A stretch of DNA of 64,000 nt, from assembly GCA_965263375.1 (NCBI GenBank), contig OZ253669.1, positions 2,356,001 to 2,420,000 of the forward strand. The letters run 5' to 3'. Under the pieces are notes generated by a model. It was not told the DNA's origin. It was given only the letters and a program-made list of their open reading frames with translations, and searched no databases. Position numbers and translations under genes: made by a program. The DNA comes from JAJFFW01 sp965263375. GTDB lineage: Bacteria > Pseudomonadota > Alphaproteobacteria > Caulobacterales > Parvularculaceae. Numbering within the stretch: position 1 is the first letter of the stretch; every line of letters begins with the position of its first letter. This document shows positions 26,696 through 35,042 of this stretch, in pieces.

Positions 26696-27217
26696 ATGAG
26701 CGAAATTGACGAACTAAAAGCAAACGCCGTTTATAAGGCGCGCGGTCGACTTTATGAGGAATTCGAGGTTGGCGAAAAAATCACCCATCACTGGGGTAGA
26801 ACCGTCACTGAAGCCGACACAGTTCAATTCAGTTACTTAACGCTCTCTTACAATCCTCTCTACTTCAATCGCGAATATGCCAAGGCTCACGGCCATCCGG
26901 ATATTGTCATCAACCCCCAACTTGTATTTAATATAATTCTTGGTTTGACGGTTGAGGATTGTTCCGAAGGTATTGGTGGCCCGTTTCTTGGCGTGTTCGA
27001 ATTAAGTTATGAAAAACCAGTTTATCCGGGTGACACGCTTACGGCGGTTTCAACGACAATCGACAAGCGCTTGTCGGAATCGGACAGCAATAAGGGCGTC
27101 GTCAGTTGGCATTCGGAAGGTTTTAACCAAAAAGGTGAGCGCGTTCTCGAATATAAGCGGTCCAACCTCGCCGTGTTCAATATTGCAAAAATGATGCGGG
27201 AGGGGAAAATTGGCTAA
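26696..27217 (+). CDS. MaoC-like hot-dog protein, probably non-catalytic partner
   Basis: This 173-residue protein has the MaoC/hot-dog fold, with EEFEVGEKITHHWGRTVTEAD at the start and LSYEKPVYPGDTLTA in the middle. Active (R)-hydratases carry Asp-x-Asn-Pro-x-His. Here that segment reads SYNPLY (residues 51-56), so Asp and His are replaced. Such halves pair with an active MaoC partner in ChsH1-ChsH2 and in two-domain mesaconyl-CoA hydratases. It has GCGGAGG upstream. The next MaoC gene overlaps its 3' end by 8 bp, consistent with one heteromeric hydratase. Confidence 0.83.
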   Translation: MSEIDELKANAVYKARGRLYEEFEVGEKITHHWGRTVTEADTVQFSYLTLSYNPLYFNREYAKAHGHPDIVINPQLVFNIILGLTVEDCSEGIGGPFLGVFELSYEKPVYPGDTLTAVSTTIDKRLSESDSNKGVVSWHSEGFNQKGERVLEYKRSNLAVFNIAKMMREGKIG

Positions 27218-27692
27218 GCTCTCAGCACTTACAAGCCCAAATACTTATTTTGAAGACTTCGACGTCGGGCAGACCATGCGTCATGCCCGCGGCAAGACGA
27301 TTACCAACCTTGAAAACGTCAATATCACCAACATGGTGATGAATACGGCGGCGGGCCATTTCGACGAACACCTCTGTTCTAAGGCTCCCTTCGGAAAGAT
27401 CATCAGTTACGGCGGGGTCAATTTTTCTGTCGTGCTTGGCCTTGCTTCACAAGACACAGTCGAAAACGCGCTGGCCGAATTGGGATTGGACAAAATTAAG
27501 CTCCGCACACCTGTCACGCATGGCGACACGCTTTATGCTTATTCAAGAGTATTAGAAAAACGCGATAGCGACCGCGATGACGCGGGCATCGTGGTATTCC
27601 AACATTGGGGCGTTAATCAGCGCGACGAGATTGTCGCCGAAGTTCAACGAACTGCTCTGATAAAAAAGCGTAGCTACTGGATGCAAAAATAA
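27210..27692 (+). CDS. MaoC-like enoyl-CoA hydratase subunit
   Basis: This 160-residue hot-dog protein retains NTAAGHFDEH (residues 45-54) and FGKIISYGG (61-69). These correspond to the catalytic half of two-domain mesaconyl-CoA/itaconyl-CoA hydratases (NTA-x-x-HFD and YGG). It starts inside the 3' end of the preceding MaoC gene (ATG at 27210, GGGAGGGG upstream) and is followed 26 bp later by the malyl-CoA-lyase-like gene. The order MaoC, MaoC, Mcl-like suggests hydration followed by retro-aldol cleavage of a branched enoyl-CoA. Confidence 0.82.
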   Translation: MAKLSALTSPNTYFEDFDVGQTMRHARGKTITNLENVNITNMVMNTAAGHFDEHLCSKAPFGKIISYGGVNFSVVLGLASQDTVENALAELGLDKIKLRTPVTHGDTLYAYSRVLEKRDSDRDDAGIVVFQHWGVNQRDEIVAEVQRTALIKKRSYWMQK

Positions 27693-27718
27693 AATAGCCG
27701 ATACAAGGAGTTAAGAAT

Positions 27719-28636
27719 ATGCCAAATAAAAATAAACCGATGCGGCTGCGGCGATCGCAACTTGCGGTGCCAGGGATCAGCGAGAAAATGCTAGCAAAGG
27801 CGGCTGCATCGCCTGCTGACCATGTTTTTTGCGATCTTGAGGACGCTGTTGCCCCCTCCTCTAAACCGGAAGCCAGGCACAAAATTGTTGACGCGCTCAA
27901 TGAGCTCGATTGGGGCAAAACAGTTCGATGCGTTCGCGTTAATGACGTCACGACTGAATGGTGTTTTGAAGACATCATCACGATCGTGGAAGGCGCGCGC
28001 GAAAACCTCGACACGATCATGCTGACAAAGCCCTTTACGGCGTCTGACGTTCAATTCGTAGACAAACTTTTAACGCAACTTGAAAAGAAACTAGGCCTAA
28101 AAAAGTCTATTGGTTTGGAAGTTCTCATCGAAGAAGTCGAAGCAATGCATAATGTGTGGGAGATCGCGCATTCATGCGAGCGGCTTGAATGCATGATTTT
28201 CGGCATGGGCGATTACGCCGCGTCACAGGGAATTTCGATTGGTAATATCGGCTCGGCGGACGGCTATCCAGGCGATATCTTCCATTATCCGCGATATCAA
28301 TTGACAATCGCTGCACGCGCCGCCGGCATTGATGCCGTCGATGGACCTTACGGCGACTTTAAAAACGAAGATGGTTATCGCGAGGAATGCTCGCGCGCCA
28401 TGACCCTCGGTATGGTTGGGAAATGGGCGATCCATCCGTCGCAAATTGCGCCGGCGCTTGAAGTATTTTCTCCGAAACAGGATGAAGTCGAACTCGCGCG
28501 CGAAGTAATCGACGTCTATCGCAAGGCCGAGGCAGAAGGAATTGGGTCTGTTGGCCATAAAGGCATGATGGTCGACGCCGCTTCGGCTCGTTTGTTGCAA
28601 AATACAATTGATCGCGCCGAACTCATCGGCATGTAG
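27719..28636 (+). CDS. Malyl-CoA / beta-methylmalyl-CoA lyase-like (CitE superfamily)
   Basis: This 305-residue protein closely follows the Mcl1 pattern: CDLEDAVAPSSKPEAR, NELDWGKTVRCVRVND (Arg73), metal ligands near Glu138 and Asp165 (FGMGDYAAS), GYPGDIFHYPRYQ, DAVDGPYGDFKNEDGY and the C-terminal TLGMVGKWAIHPSQI. Mcl enzymes split malyl-CoA or methylmalyl-CoA to glyoxylate plus acetyl- or propionyl-CoA. It has an AAGGAG site upstream of the ATG. Placed after two MaoC proteins and a P450, it may cleave a side-chain 3-hydroxyacyl-CoA; the physiological substrate is open. Confidence 0.87.
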   Translation: MPNKNKPMRLRRSQLAVPGISEKMLAKAAASPADHVFCDLEDAVAPSSKPEARHKIVDALNELDWGKTVRCVRVNDVTTEWCFEDIITIVEGARENLDTIMLTKPFTASDVQFVDKLLTQLEKKLGLKKSIGLEVLIEEVEAMHNVWEIAHSCERLECMIFGMGDYAASQGISIGNIGSADGYPGDIFHYPRYQLTIAARAAGIDAVDGPYGDFKNEDGYREECSRAMTLGMVGKWAIHPSQIAPALEVFSPKQDEVELAREVIDVYRKAEAEGIGSVGHKGMMVDAASARLLQNTIDRAELIGM

Positions 28637-28676
28637 TGAGCCATTGCGCAAAACGGGCATTTTAAGGAGTTACGCT

Positions 28677-29861
28677 ATGTCTGAAACAGGATCCGCAACC
28701 GGTCATATGACTGAAGAACGCGCCATGATGCGGGACATGGCAAGAGAGTTCGCGAAGAATGAAGTCCTTCCGATCGCCAATAAGCTAGATCCTGAAAAAG
28801 GCGATATCCCACAGGAACTCATCGACAAGATGGGTGAGCTCGGTTTTTTTGGTATTCTTATTCCAGAAGAATACGGCGGGCTGGGACTGGGCTACTTTGA
28901 ATATTGTCTTGTTGCAGAAGAACTCTCTCGCGCCTGGATGAGCGTCGGCTCGCTTATCGCTCGCGGGAATGCGATGTATAAATCCGTACCTGGATCGACT
29001 ACCGATGAACGCCGCAACAAGATTGAATTGATGGCGCAAGGAAAATATCTTGGGTGCCTTGCCATGTCCGAACCCAATGTCGGATCAGATGTTGCTTCGG
29101 TCGCATGTCGCGCTGTACGCGATGGTGATGAGTGGGTAATCACTGGCAACAAATACTGGTGCACATTCGCTGACCGTGCTGACTATATCAATGTTGTCTG
29201 TCGTACGGAAACAGATCCGGACGTTCCGAAATGGGCCGGGCTGACTGTTGTAAAGGTTGAAAAAGATCCTGGGACTTTTCCAACCGGACTTAGCGGCGCA
29301 CCAATTCCGAAGATCGGATATTTTGGTTGGAAAACTTACGAGCTTGCGTTTGATGGGGTTCGGGCCCCAGCTGAACCGGTTGGCGTCGCCGAAGGCAAAG
29401 CCTTTAAATCGATCGCTCAAGGCTTGGAAGGCGCGCGGGCTCACACCGCGGCGCGGTCTATCGGCCTGGCCCAAGGCGCCTATGAAGATGCTGTTGATTA
29501 TGCAAAAGACCGCGTTCAATTTGGCGAACCAATCTCAAATTTCCAAGCGATACGGTTTAAAATTGCAACGATGGCGACAGAAATCGAAGCTGCCCGACAG
29601 CTAATGTATCATGTTTGCCATGAAATCGATTCTGGGCGTCGTTGCGATAAAGAAGCGGCGATGGTGAAGTACCATGCCGCGGAAATGTCTGAACGCGTCA
29701 CAAGTGAAGCGCTGCAAATCCTCGGCGGTGCGGGTTACACGACGCATTTTGCTGTCGAGCGACACTGGCGTGACGCACGTCTTACAAAAATCTTTGAAGG
29801 CAGCTCCGAAATTCAACAGCGCATTATTGCTGATTCGATTTTGGGTCGGGCAAAGAGCTAG
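28677..29861 (+). CDS. Acyl-CoA dehydrogenase
   Basis: This 394-residue acyl-CoA dehydrogenase has MTEERAMMRDMAREFA at the start, LAMSEPNVGSD, GNKYWCTFAD, and the C-terminal ILGGAGYTTHFAVERHWRDARLTKIFEGSSEIQ (positions about 345-378), giving catalytic Glu374. It starts at 28677 with AAGGAG upstream; the longer frame overlaps the lyase gene. It is the last gene of the GST-P450 operon. Its 3' end overlaps the convergent IclR gene by 38 bp. It is a complete catalytic enzyme, unlike the one at 23.3-24.4 kb. Confidence 0.9.
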   Translation: MSETGSATGHMTEERAMMRDMAREFAKNEVLPIANKLDPEKGDIPQELIDKMGELGFFGILIPEEYGGLGLGYFEYCLVAEELSRAWMSVGSLIARGNAMYKSVPGSTTDERRNKIELMAQGKYLGCLAMSEPNVGSDVASVACRAVRDGDEWVITGNKYWCTFADRADYINVVCRTETDPDVPKWAGLTVVKVEKDPGTFPTGLSGAPIPKIGYFGWKTYELAFDGVRAPAEPVGVAEGKAFKSIAQGLEGARAHTAARSIGLAQGAYEDAVDYAKDRVQFGEPISNFQAIRFKIATMATEIEAARQLMYHVCHEIDSGRRCDKEAAMVKYHAAEMSERVTSEALQILGGAGYTTHFAVERHWRDARLTKIFEGSSEIQQRIIADSILGRAKS

Positions 29862-30645
29862 TTATCTCAGCTTCGCTGCGCGCAGCTGAGACAATATCAT
29901 CAACCTCATCGCTCGTGACGTTTTTAATGAGCCGTCTCATTGTATCAACAATTTCATCCTGGTGCTCATGGATTCTGGATAAAGGACCGCCAACGCTAAC
30001 CGCAAATGCCTTATCACGTGCACGCAACAAAACGCTAATCGCAGCGACCCCCTCGGTAGTTTGCCCGGCTGATACGACATATCCCTGCTCACGCATTTCC
30101 TGAATTTTATCCATCGCGCCAGCAGCGGTATGACGCCAGCGCTCGACAAGAACTTCTGCTTGCGTACGGCGGATGATCTTTCCGACTTCTTGATCGGTCT
30201 CAATTGACAGCAGCGCCCACCCTGGCGCTGTGCAAACGAGCGGAAACAACATGCTGGAATCGACGGCCAGCCGTAACCTATTGGAACCGCGCTGAGCAAA
30301 TATATGTTGTGCAAAAATACCGTTACGCATCGAGATAATAGCGGACTCACCCGTTTCTTCCGCGATGTCGGACAATAGTCGTGGTAGTTTCTCAATTTCT
30401 GTGTGTCGCCGACGCATCCAAGTACCCAGCAACACCACCCGCATCGTCGGATAATATGTTCTTTGCGCTATATCGTGAGACAAATAGCCAAGTGTCACCA
30501 GTGATTTGACAAGAACCGACGTACTCGACTGTGGCATTTCCATAACGGCCGCAATCTCGTTGATTGACATCGGCTGCTGTTTGGCGGCGTATTGCTCGAA
30601 CAAAGCAAGAGTTCTTACAGCCGACTTAATCGGTTCTGTGGACAT
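29824..30645 (-). CDS. IclR family transcriptional regulator
   Basis: This 273-residue regulator has an N-terminal winged helix (IKSAVRTLALFEQYA, then SINEIAAVMEMPQSSTSVLVKSLVTLGYL) over residues about 5-60 and a C-terminal effector-binding domain (about 85-255). It is the only DNA-binding regulator in the window. The ATG at 30645 is preferred because GGAG lies 8 bases upstream; a GTG at 30654 is too close to it. A candidate operator of the ATCA-N6-TGAT type lies at 30712-30725 in its own promoter region, suggesting autoregulation and control of the surrounding catabolic operons. The 3' end contains a hairpin that may terminate the convergent operon. Confidence 0.9.
   Translation of the reverse strand: MSTEPIKSAVRTLALFEQYAAKQQPMSINEIAAVMEMPQSSTSVLVKSLVTLGYLSHDIAQRTYYPTMRVVLLGTWMRRRHTEIEKLPRLLSDIAEETGESAIISMRNGIFAQHIFAQRGSNRLRLAVDSSMLFPLVCTAPGWALLSIETDQEVGKIIRRTQAEVLVERWRHTAAGAMDKIQEMREQGYVVSAGQTTEGVAAISVLLRARDKAFAVSVGGPLSRIHEHQDEIVDTMRRLIKNVTSDEVDDIVSAARSEAEITSSLPDPKSNQQ
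29865..29891 (+). terminator. Hairpin at convergent operon end, inside the IclR 3' coding region
   Basis: TCTCAGCT (29865-29872) and AGCTGAGA (29884-29891) form a perfect 8-bp stem, 3 bp after the acyl-CoA dehydrogenase stop. There is no T-run. It may limit read-through of the plus-strand operon into iclR antisense, but it also encodes part of the regulator's C-terminus. Confidence 0.4.
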
Positions 30646-30708
30646 TTTGTTCACTCCGGGTTCTTTTTTGCTTTTGGCCGCTTAATTTGGCGGCGGCTGA
30701 AACATATC

Positions 30709-30728
30709 ATTATCATATACTTGATGAA
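30709..30728. promoter_or_regulatory. Candidate operator E upstream of iclR-type gene
   Basis: ATTATCATATACTTGATGAA contains ATCA-TATACT-TGAT, an exact core match, 67-80 bp upstream of the regulator start. It would fit autoregulation by the IclR protein. Confidence 0.5.
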
Positions 30729-30936
30729 AGACGTCGCAAGCAAAAAGCCCTTAAAATATCAGAACAAACAAGCAGTAATTGCGACATTATCAAAGCACAT
30801 AAGAGCCGCAAAAGACTCTTATCTTGAACTCTAATATGCTCATCGACCAACTATGAGAATGACCGCAGACAAACCAAGCGAAAAAAGCAACAATCGAAAA
30901 ACACAATTATCGATGGCGGCGAGTGGATATCCATAG

Positions 30937-31131
30937 ATGCTTCGAAACTTTACTGAGAAAGACGTACCGCCACAAGATGGTAAAAGGGTAATCATCACAG
31001 GCGCTAACACGGGAATAGGATTCCTTACGGCCAGGCAAGTAACGTCAATGTCGCAAAGTCACAACGAATCGATTGCGAACAAACTATGGGATTTATCGGT
31101 CGAGGTGACCGGGGTCTATACAAGCGTTTAA
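30937..31131 (+). pseudogene. SDR relic with a large internal deletion
   Basis: The 64-codon frame begins like a normal SDR of the retinol/protochlorophyllide-reductase-like type (VPPQDGKRVIITGANTGIGF, with TGANTGIG at residues 21-28). After about residue 34 it jumps to SQSHNESIANKLWDLSVEVTGV, which resembles the extreme C-terminus of the same family (LWxLSxELTGV). The central 240 or so residues, including NNAG and YxxxK, are missing. The frame is preserved across the junction. No strong ribosome binding site is visible. An intact SDR of related type follows 55 bp downstream. I read it as a deletion remnant, not a functional peptide. Confidence 0.7.
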
Positions 31132-31186
31132 AACTCTAACAATTGACACGATCATAAAACTAAACATTTATAATGGAGGTTCTTAT

Positions 31187-32158
31187 ATGGAAGCCGATAA
31201 CTCACAAAACTTCGGGCATGATACAACGACCGACGAAGTATTAGAGGGCGTCGATCTTTCCGGAAAGACTGCGCTGATTACCGGCGCGTCCGCTGGGCTA
31301 GGCGCGGAGACAGCGCGCGCCTTGGCGGCGCATGGAGCTGACGTCATCATTACAGCGCGAACAAAAGCCAAAGGTCAGCCTGTGGCTGATCGAGTAAACG
31401 CCGAAGTTGGCCGTCAAGCAATTCGCGTTGAAGAACTCGAGTTAGGCGACAAGGAGAATATTCAAGCTTTTGCGAAACGAATTCTTGAAACAACGCCTAA
31501 GATAAACATCCTAATCAACAATGCTGGCGTCATGGCTTGTCCGTTCGAAAAGACGAAGGACGGATTCGAATTGCAGTTCGGGACAAACCACCTTGGTCAC
31601 TTCCTAGTTACTTGTTTAATTGCTCCCGCATTAATACAAGGCGCACCATCAAGAGTGGTGTCCCTCAGTTCTCGGGGACATCTGATTGCGCCAGTCGACT
31701 TCGAAGATCCGAACTACGAACATAATCCGTACAATAAATGGATCGCCTACGGACAGGCGAAAACCGCAAATGCGCTTTTTGCCGTTGGCCTGAACAAACG
31801 CCTGGCGCCCCAAAATGTCCGCGCCTATAGCGTCCATCCTGGTATCATTGAAACGGATTTGAGCCGGCACATGGACGACGATGACCGAAAATTTCTTTTT
31901 AACAGTTCAGACGAGAGTAGGCCGCCAACGCGTTTCAAGACCATTCCCGCCGGCGCTGCAACATCGGTATATGCGGCGACAGCGCCAGAGCTTGAAGATA
32001 AGGGCGGCGCCTATCTTGAAAATTGCGGCGTTGCGCCCGTTTGCGACGAAGCCGGCGCCACTGTAGGCGTTCGTTCCTACGCCGTGAGCGAAGACAATGC
32101 GGAAAAACTCTGGGCGCTTTCAGAGAAACTCCTCGGCGTCTCTTTTACATTTTCGTAG
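31187..32158 (+). CDS. Short-chain dehydrogenase, retinol-dehydrogenase-like
   Basis: This 323-residue SDR has TGASAGLGAETARAL (about residues 35-49), NNAGVMACPF, the FGTNHLGHFLVT motif, VVSLSSRGH with the active Ser, and YGQAKTANALFA (Tyr-x3-Lys). It resembles the WWOX/retinol dehydrogenase and light-dependent protochlorophyllide reductase-like SDR subgroup. GGAGG lies 7 bases upstream of the ATG. It directly abuts the downstream hydrolase (next ATG immediately after its stop). Substrate unknown; likely a lipophilic alcohol or ketone. Confidence 0.88.
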   Translation: MEADNSQNFGHDTTTDEVLEGVDLSGKTALITGASAGLGAETARALAAHGADVIITARTKAKGQPVADRVNAEVGRQAIRVEELELGDKENIQAFAKRILETTPKINILINNAGVMACPFEKTKDGFELQFGTNHLGHFLVTCLIAPALIQGAPSRVVSLSSRGHLIAPVDFEDPNYEHNPYNKWIAYGQAKTANALFAVGLNKRLAPQNVRAYSVHPGIIETDLSRHMDDDDRKFLFNSSDESRPPTRFKTIPAGAATSVYAATAPELEDKGGAYLENCGVAPVCDEAGATVGVRSYAVSEDNAEKLWALSEKLLGVSFTFS

Positions 32159-33100
32159 ATGATCGCAATAGGTGGCGTACACACTAGCGCGTTAAGAAAC
32201 GCATGCCGAAATCCGCCACAAAACCCTCTGAAAAAACCAGATAAAAACCGCGACAGAAAAGATCGAAACAAGCGCCTGAGGCATACGCCAGCGCCACGAC
32301 ACGGAAGTAAGTTGGAAGAAACCGAAACGACAAAGCCATCTACGAAGGAACCAAAACCTCCGTCCCTCTTTCTGACGATGATGGAGGCGCGTGCGGTTTT
32401 TGAGCTCGGATGGTTTTACAGTCTTATGCCATTCATACAAAATTTCCAGAAAAGCGATGGCCATCCAGTCATCGTTTTTCCAGGATTTCTTGCGAGCGAT
32501 GTTTCAACACGACCGCTTCGTAGAGTTTTGAGAGGTCTAGAATACGCCGCATACGGTTGGAATTTGGGACGGAACCTGAAATATGACGATGCGCGGGAAG
32601 AGGAAATGCTCAATCTTCTTAAAACCGTTTTTTCCCAACATGGCGAAAAGGTGTCGCTCATTGGCTGGAGTCTCGGCGGCATCTTCGCACGTGAACTTGC
32701 AAAACAGCGCCCGGATATGGTGCGCCTTGTGATTACGCTGGGAACGCCAATTGCGCCAACGACGAAACATACGAACTTGCGCTACATATTCGACGCGCTT
32801 AACGGCCCGCTCGACGAACGGCGGCGCGAACAACTTGCGCAGCTCAGCGAAGCGCCACCAGTACCCACAACTTCAATATTTTCAACCAGTGACGGCATCG
32901 TCAATTGGCCGGCGTCTGTGCAACAGCCGTGTTCGCAAAACACAAAAACCGAGAATATCGAAATACCCGCAAGCCATTTCGGCATTGGCGTCAGTCCGTT
33001 GTCTATATACGCAATCATCGACCGCCTAGGCCAACCGCACAGCCACTGGACACCCTTCGATTCGTCCGGGTTTAGAGGTTTTTTCTATAAAAAACGATAG
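32159..33100 (+). CDS. Lipase-like alpha/beta hydrolase with basic N-terminal extension
   Basis: This 313-residue protein contains an alpha/beta hydrolase: VIVFPGFLASDVSTRPL (near residue 110), the elbow GWSLGG with Ser161, TLGTPIAP, and a C-terminal SHFGIGVSP with a likely catalytic His. The first 70 residues are rich in Lys, Arg and Pro and look unstructured. The true start may be the ATG pair at 32375-32378 (MMEARAVFELG), which would remove that extension. It immediately follows the SDR stop. It resembles triacylglycerol-lipase-like proteins of lipid-degrading bacteria; substrate unknown. Confidence 0.78.
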   Translation: MIAIGGVHTSALRNACRNPPQNPLKKPDKNRDRKDRNKRLRHTPAPRHGSKLEETETTKPSTKEPKPPSLFLTMMEARAVFELGWFYSLMPFIQNFQKSDGHPVIVFPGFLASDVSTRPLRRVLRGLEYAAYGWNLGRNLKYDDAREEEMLNLLKTVFSQHGEKVSLIGWSLGGIFARELAKQRPDMVRLVITLGTPIAPTTKHTNLRYIFDALNGPLDERRREQLAQLSEAPPVPTTSIFSTSDGIVNWPASVQQPCSQNTKTENIEIPASHFGIGVSPLSIYAIIDRLGQPHSHWTPFDSSGFRGFFYKKR

Positions 33101-33266
33101 CCAGCCCGGCGATAAGGCGAGCCCTTTCGTCCCTGACTTGAGCGCGACGCCGTTTCGAAAGATGATGTCCCAATCATGACGAGGGGTGAAGCTCCCTTTT
33201 GCCGGCGTAAACGAAAAAAATTTGTGTTAGCCTTTTTGTTGTTTAATGAGGAGCGCCAGGAACTGT

Positions 33267-34928
33267 TCAGGTCGCACGCAATGCTTTTTTATCAATCTTA
33301 CCAACTGGCGTCAGAGGCATTTGCTTTAGAAAGTGTATTGCCTTTGGCGTCTTGTAAGGCGCCATATTGGATTTGAAAAAAGTAAGAATTTCTGATCGAA
33401 TTTCGTCTTCGCCCCGGTCTTTCGCGGACGGTCCAAGCTCAACATAGAGATTGACGATGTCGTTACCCGGCCTCTTCTCGTCAGGTGTGCCGATGATGGC
33501 CGATTTCGAAACAACATTGAGAGCAGCCAACTTATCCTCCACTTCGACAGAAAATACCTTGTACCCCCCAACGATAAGCATGTCCTTGGCGCGGTCACAG
33601 ATATGAAGATACCCCTCTTCATCAAAAAAGCCGACATCCCCGGAATGAAGGTATGTGCGCCCCCCGTGATCACGGATTGTTTTAGCGGTTTCTTCGGGCA
33701 TGTTGAGATAACCGCGCATCATATGTGGTGTAGAAACAATAATTTCACCTGGCTCGCCCACTGGCAATTCTTTCGCGCCGGTCTCTACATCAACAATCAA
33801 CACATCCATTCCAGGAAGAGGAATCCCGACAGCATCCGGCTTTAAACGAGACGCAGGATTGGCGACATAGACGGGGCCCGTCTCTGTCATGCCAAATACG
33901 TCTCCCAACTTTCCTTCGCCTATTAGGCTCTCTATTGCGATGCGGCCGGCGCTTGTTAATGGAGCAGCGCCAACAACCGCGACCTTGAGGTTACTGAAGT
34001 TAATCTCCTGGCTCATCGGCTCCTCAGTCAACATTTGATACAGTGCAGGCGCACCGTTCATCCATGTTGGGGGATGGTCCATCATAAACTGACAAAATTG
34101 TTTCATATCCCGCGGATCCGGGATCACCGACTGTTTCGCACCAATGCGAAGTCCATAGGCAAGGCAACCTAAACCAGCCATATGAAAAAGGGGCGCAGCG
34201 CTCGCAACCGTTTCTACATCATCCAACATTGGTTTGAATACGAATGCTTGCAGGCCATTATTCATGAGTGATCGTTGAGTTAACATCGCGCCTTTTGCTG
34301 GGCCCGTCGTGCCACCCGTATACTGATATAGAAAGACATCGTCAGCCGAACTTTCTATCGGCTTGAAGTCAGGGTCAGCGTCTTTGATAAGATCCTGGTA
34401 CCCGTAAACATCAACGCCGGGCACGTCGAGCGGATCGGATACTTCAGGCGATGCAATATAATCTGCAGCGCCCGTTGTGATCAGACGTTTCAGGCACCCC
34501 GCCGCCGGGGTTTTGCTAAATGCTCTGGCCGCCAACGGATTCATGGAAATAAGCGTCGAGATGCCTGCATCTGTGATCTGATAGGCCGTTTCAGGCGGAG
34601 CCAACAGCGGTGAGACCCCTGAGACGATGCAGCCAAGTTTAGATCCCGCAATAAGCGCAAAACAAAATTGTGGGATATTTGGCATGTGAATGCCAATCAC
34701 TTCACCGGATCGAACGCCAATTGAATCTAGGGCATTTGCAAGTTTGCCAGCTTCCGCCTCAACCTCCGCAAAAGAAATCTCTTTACGCAAATAAACGAGC
34801 GCTGTTTGGTCGGGAATGGACTGCGCTTTTTGGGCAACATGCTGCGCCAGTGTCAATTCCGTTTCCGGTTGGAACGATACGCCTAGCTCTCGGTGCCATC
34901 TTTCCCATGGGCGTTCGCTAACTGACAT
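33267..34928 (-). CDS. Long-chain acyl-CoA synthetase-like AMP-binding enzyme
   Basis: This 553-residue ANL enzyme has the P-loop YTGGTTGPAKG (residues 203-213), GMTETGP, the LHSGDVGFFDEEGYLHICDRAKDM segment and the catalytic lysine in PVGK (Lys544). The middle section (GVSPLLAPPETAYQI) resembles FadD-type and 4-coumarate-type ligases. It lies downstream of the FadB/J-type gene but is separated from it by a hairpin, so it may have its own transcript. It is convergent with the lipase-like gene 166 bp away. Together with the downstream beta-oxidation genes it would start acid degradation. Confidence 0.92.
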   Translation of the reverse strand: MSVSERPWERWHRELGVSFQPETELTLAQHVAQKAQSIPDQTALVYLRKEISFAEVEAEAGKLANALDSIGVRSGEVIGIHMPNIPQFCFALIAGSKLGCIVSGVSPLLAPPETAYQITDAGISTLISMNPLAARAFSKTPAAGCLKRLITTGAADYIASPEVSDPLDVPGVDVYGYQDLIKDADPDFKPIESSADDVFLYQYTGGTTGPAKGAMLTQRSLMNNGLQAFVFKPMLDDVETVASAAPLFHMAGLGCLAYGLRIGAKQSVIPDPRDMKQFCQFMMDHPPTWMNGAPALYQMLTEEPMSQEINFSNLKVAVVGAAPLTSAGRIAIESLIGEGKLGDVFGMTETGPVYVANPASRLKPDAVGIPLPGMDVLIVDVETGAKELPVGEPGEIIVSTPHMMRGYLNMPEETAKTIRDHGGRTYLHSGDVGFFDEEGYLHICDRAKDMLIVGGYKVFSVEVEDKLAALNVVSKSAIIGTPDEKRPGNDIVNLYVELGPSAKDRGEDEIRSEILTFFKSNMAPYKTPKAIHFLKQMPLTPVGKIDKKALRAT

Positions 34929-34982
34929 AGTTTTTCTCCCTCTTCGCTTCAGTCGCTGACGTTACAGTACACCAGAATCAAA

Positions 34983-35015
34983 TGCACCGTCGCTCCGAAC
35001 GGATCCGACGGTGCA
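34983..35015 (-). terminator. Hairpin between FadB/J-type gene and CoA ligase
   Basis: TGCACCGTCG (34983-34992) and CGACGGTGCA (35006-35015) form a perfect 10-bp stem around a 13-base loop that itself holds a small inverted repeat (TCCG-AA-CGGA). It is 28 bp beyond the FadB/J-type stop. On the minus strand TTTGATT follows. It is a probable terminator or processing hairpin. Confidence 0.55.
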
Positions 35016-35042
35016 CCTTATTATTTAGTGAGTGTGTTGTGA

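Noticed and set aside
31143..31174. TTGACA and TATAAT upstream of the SDR at 31187
   Set aside because: The spacing is 20 bp rather than about 17, and a start point after this TATAAT would fall beyond the ribosome binding site, removing it from the message.
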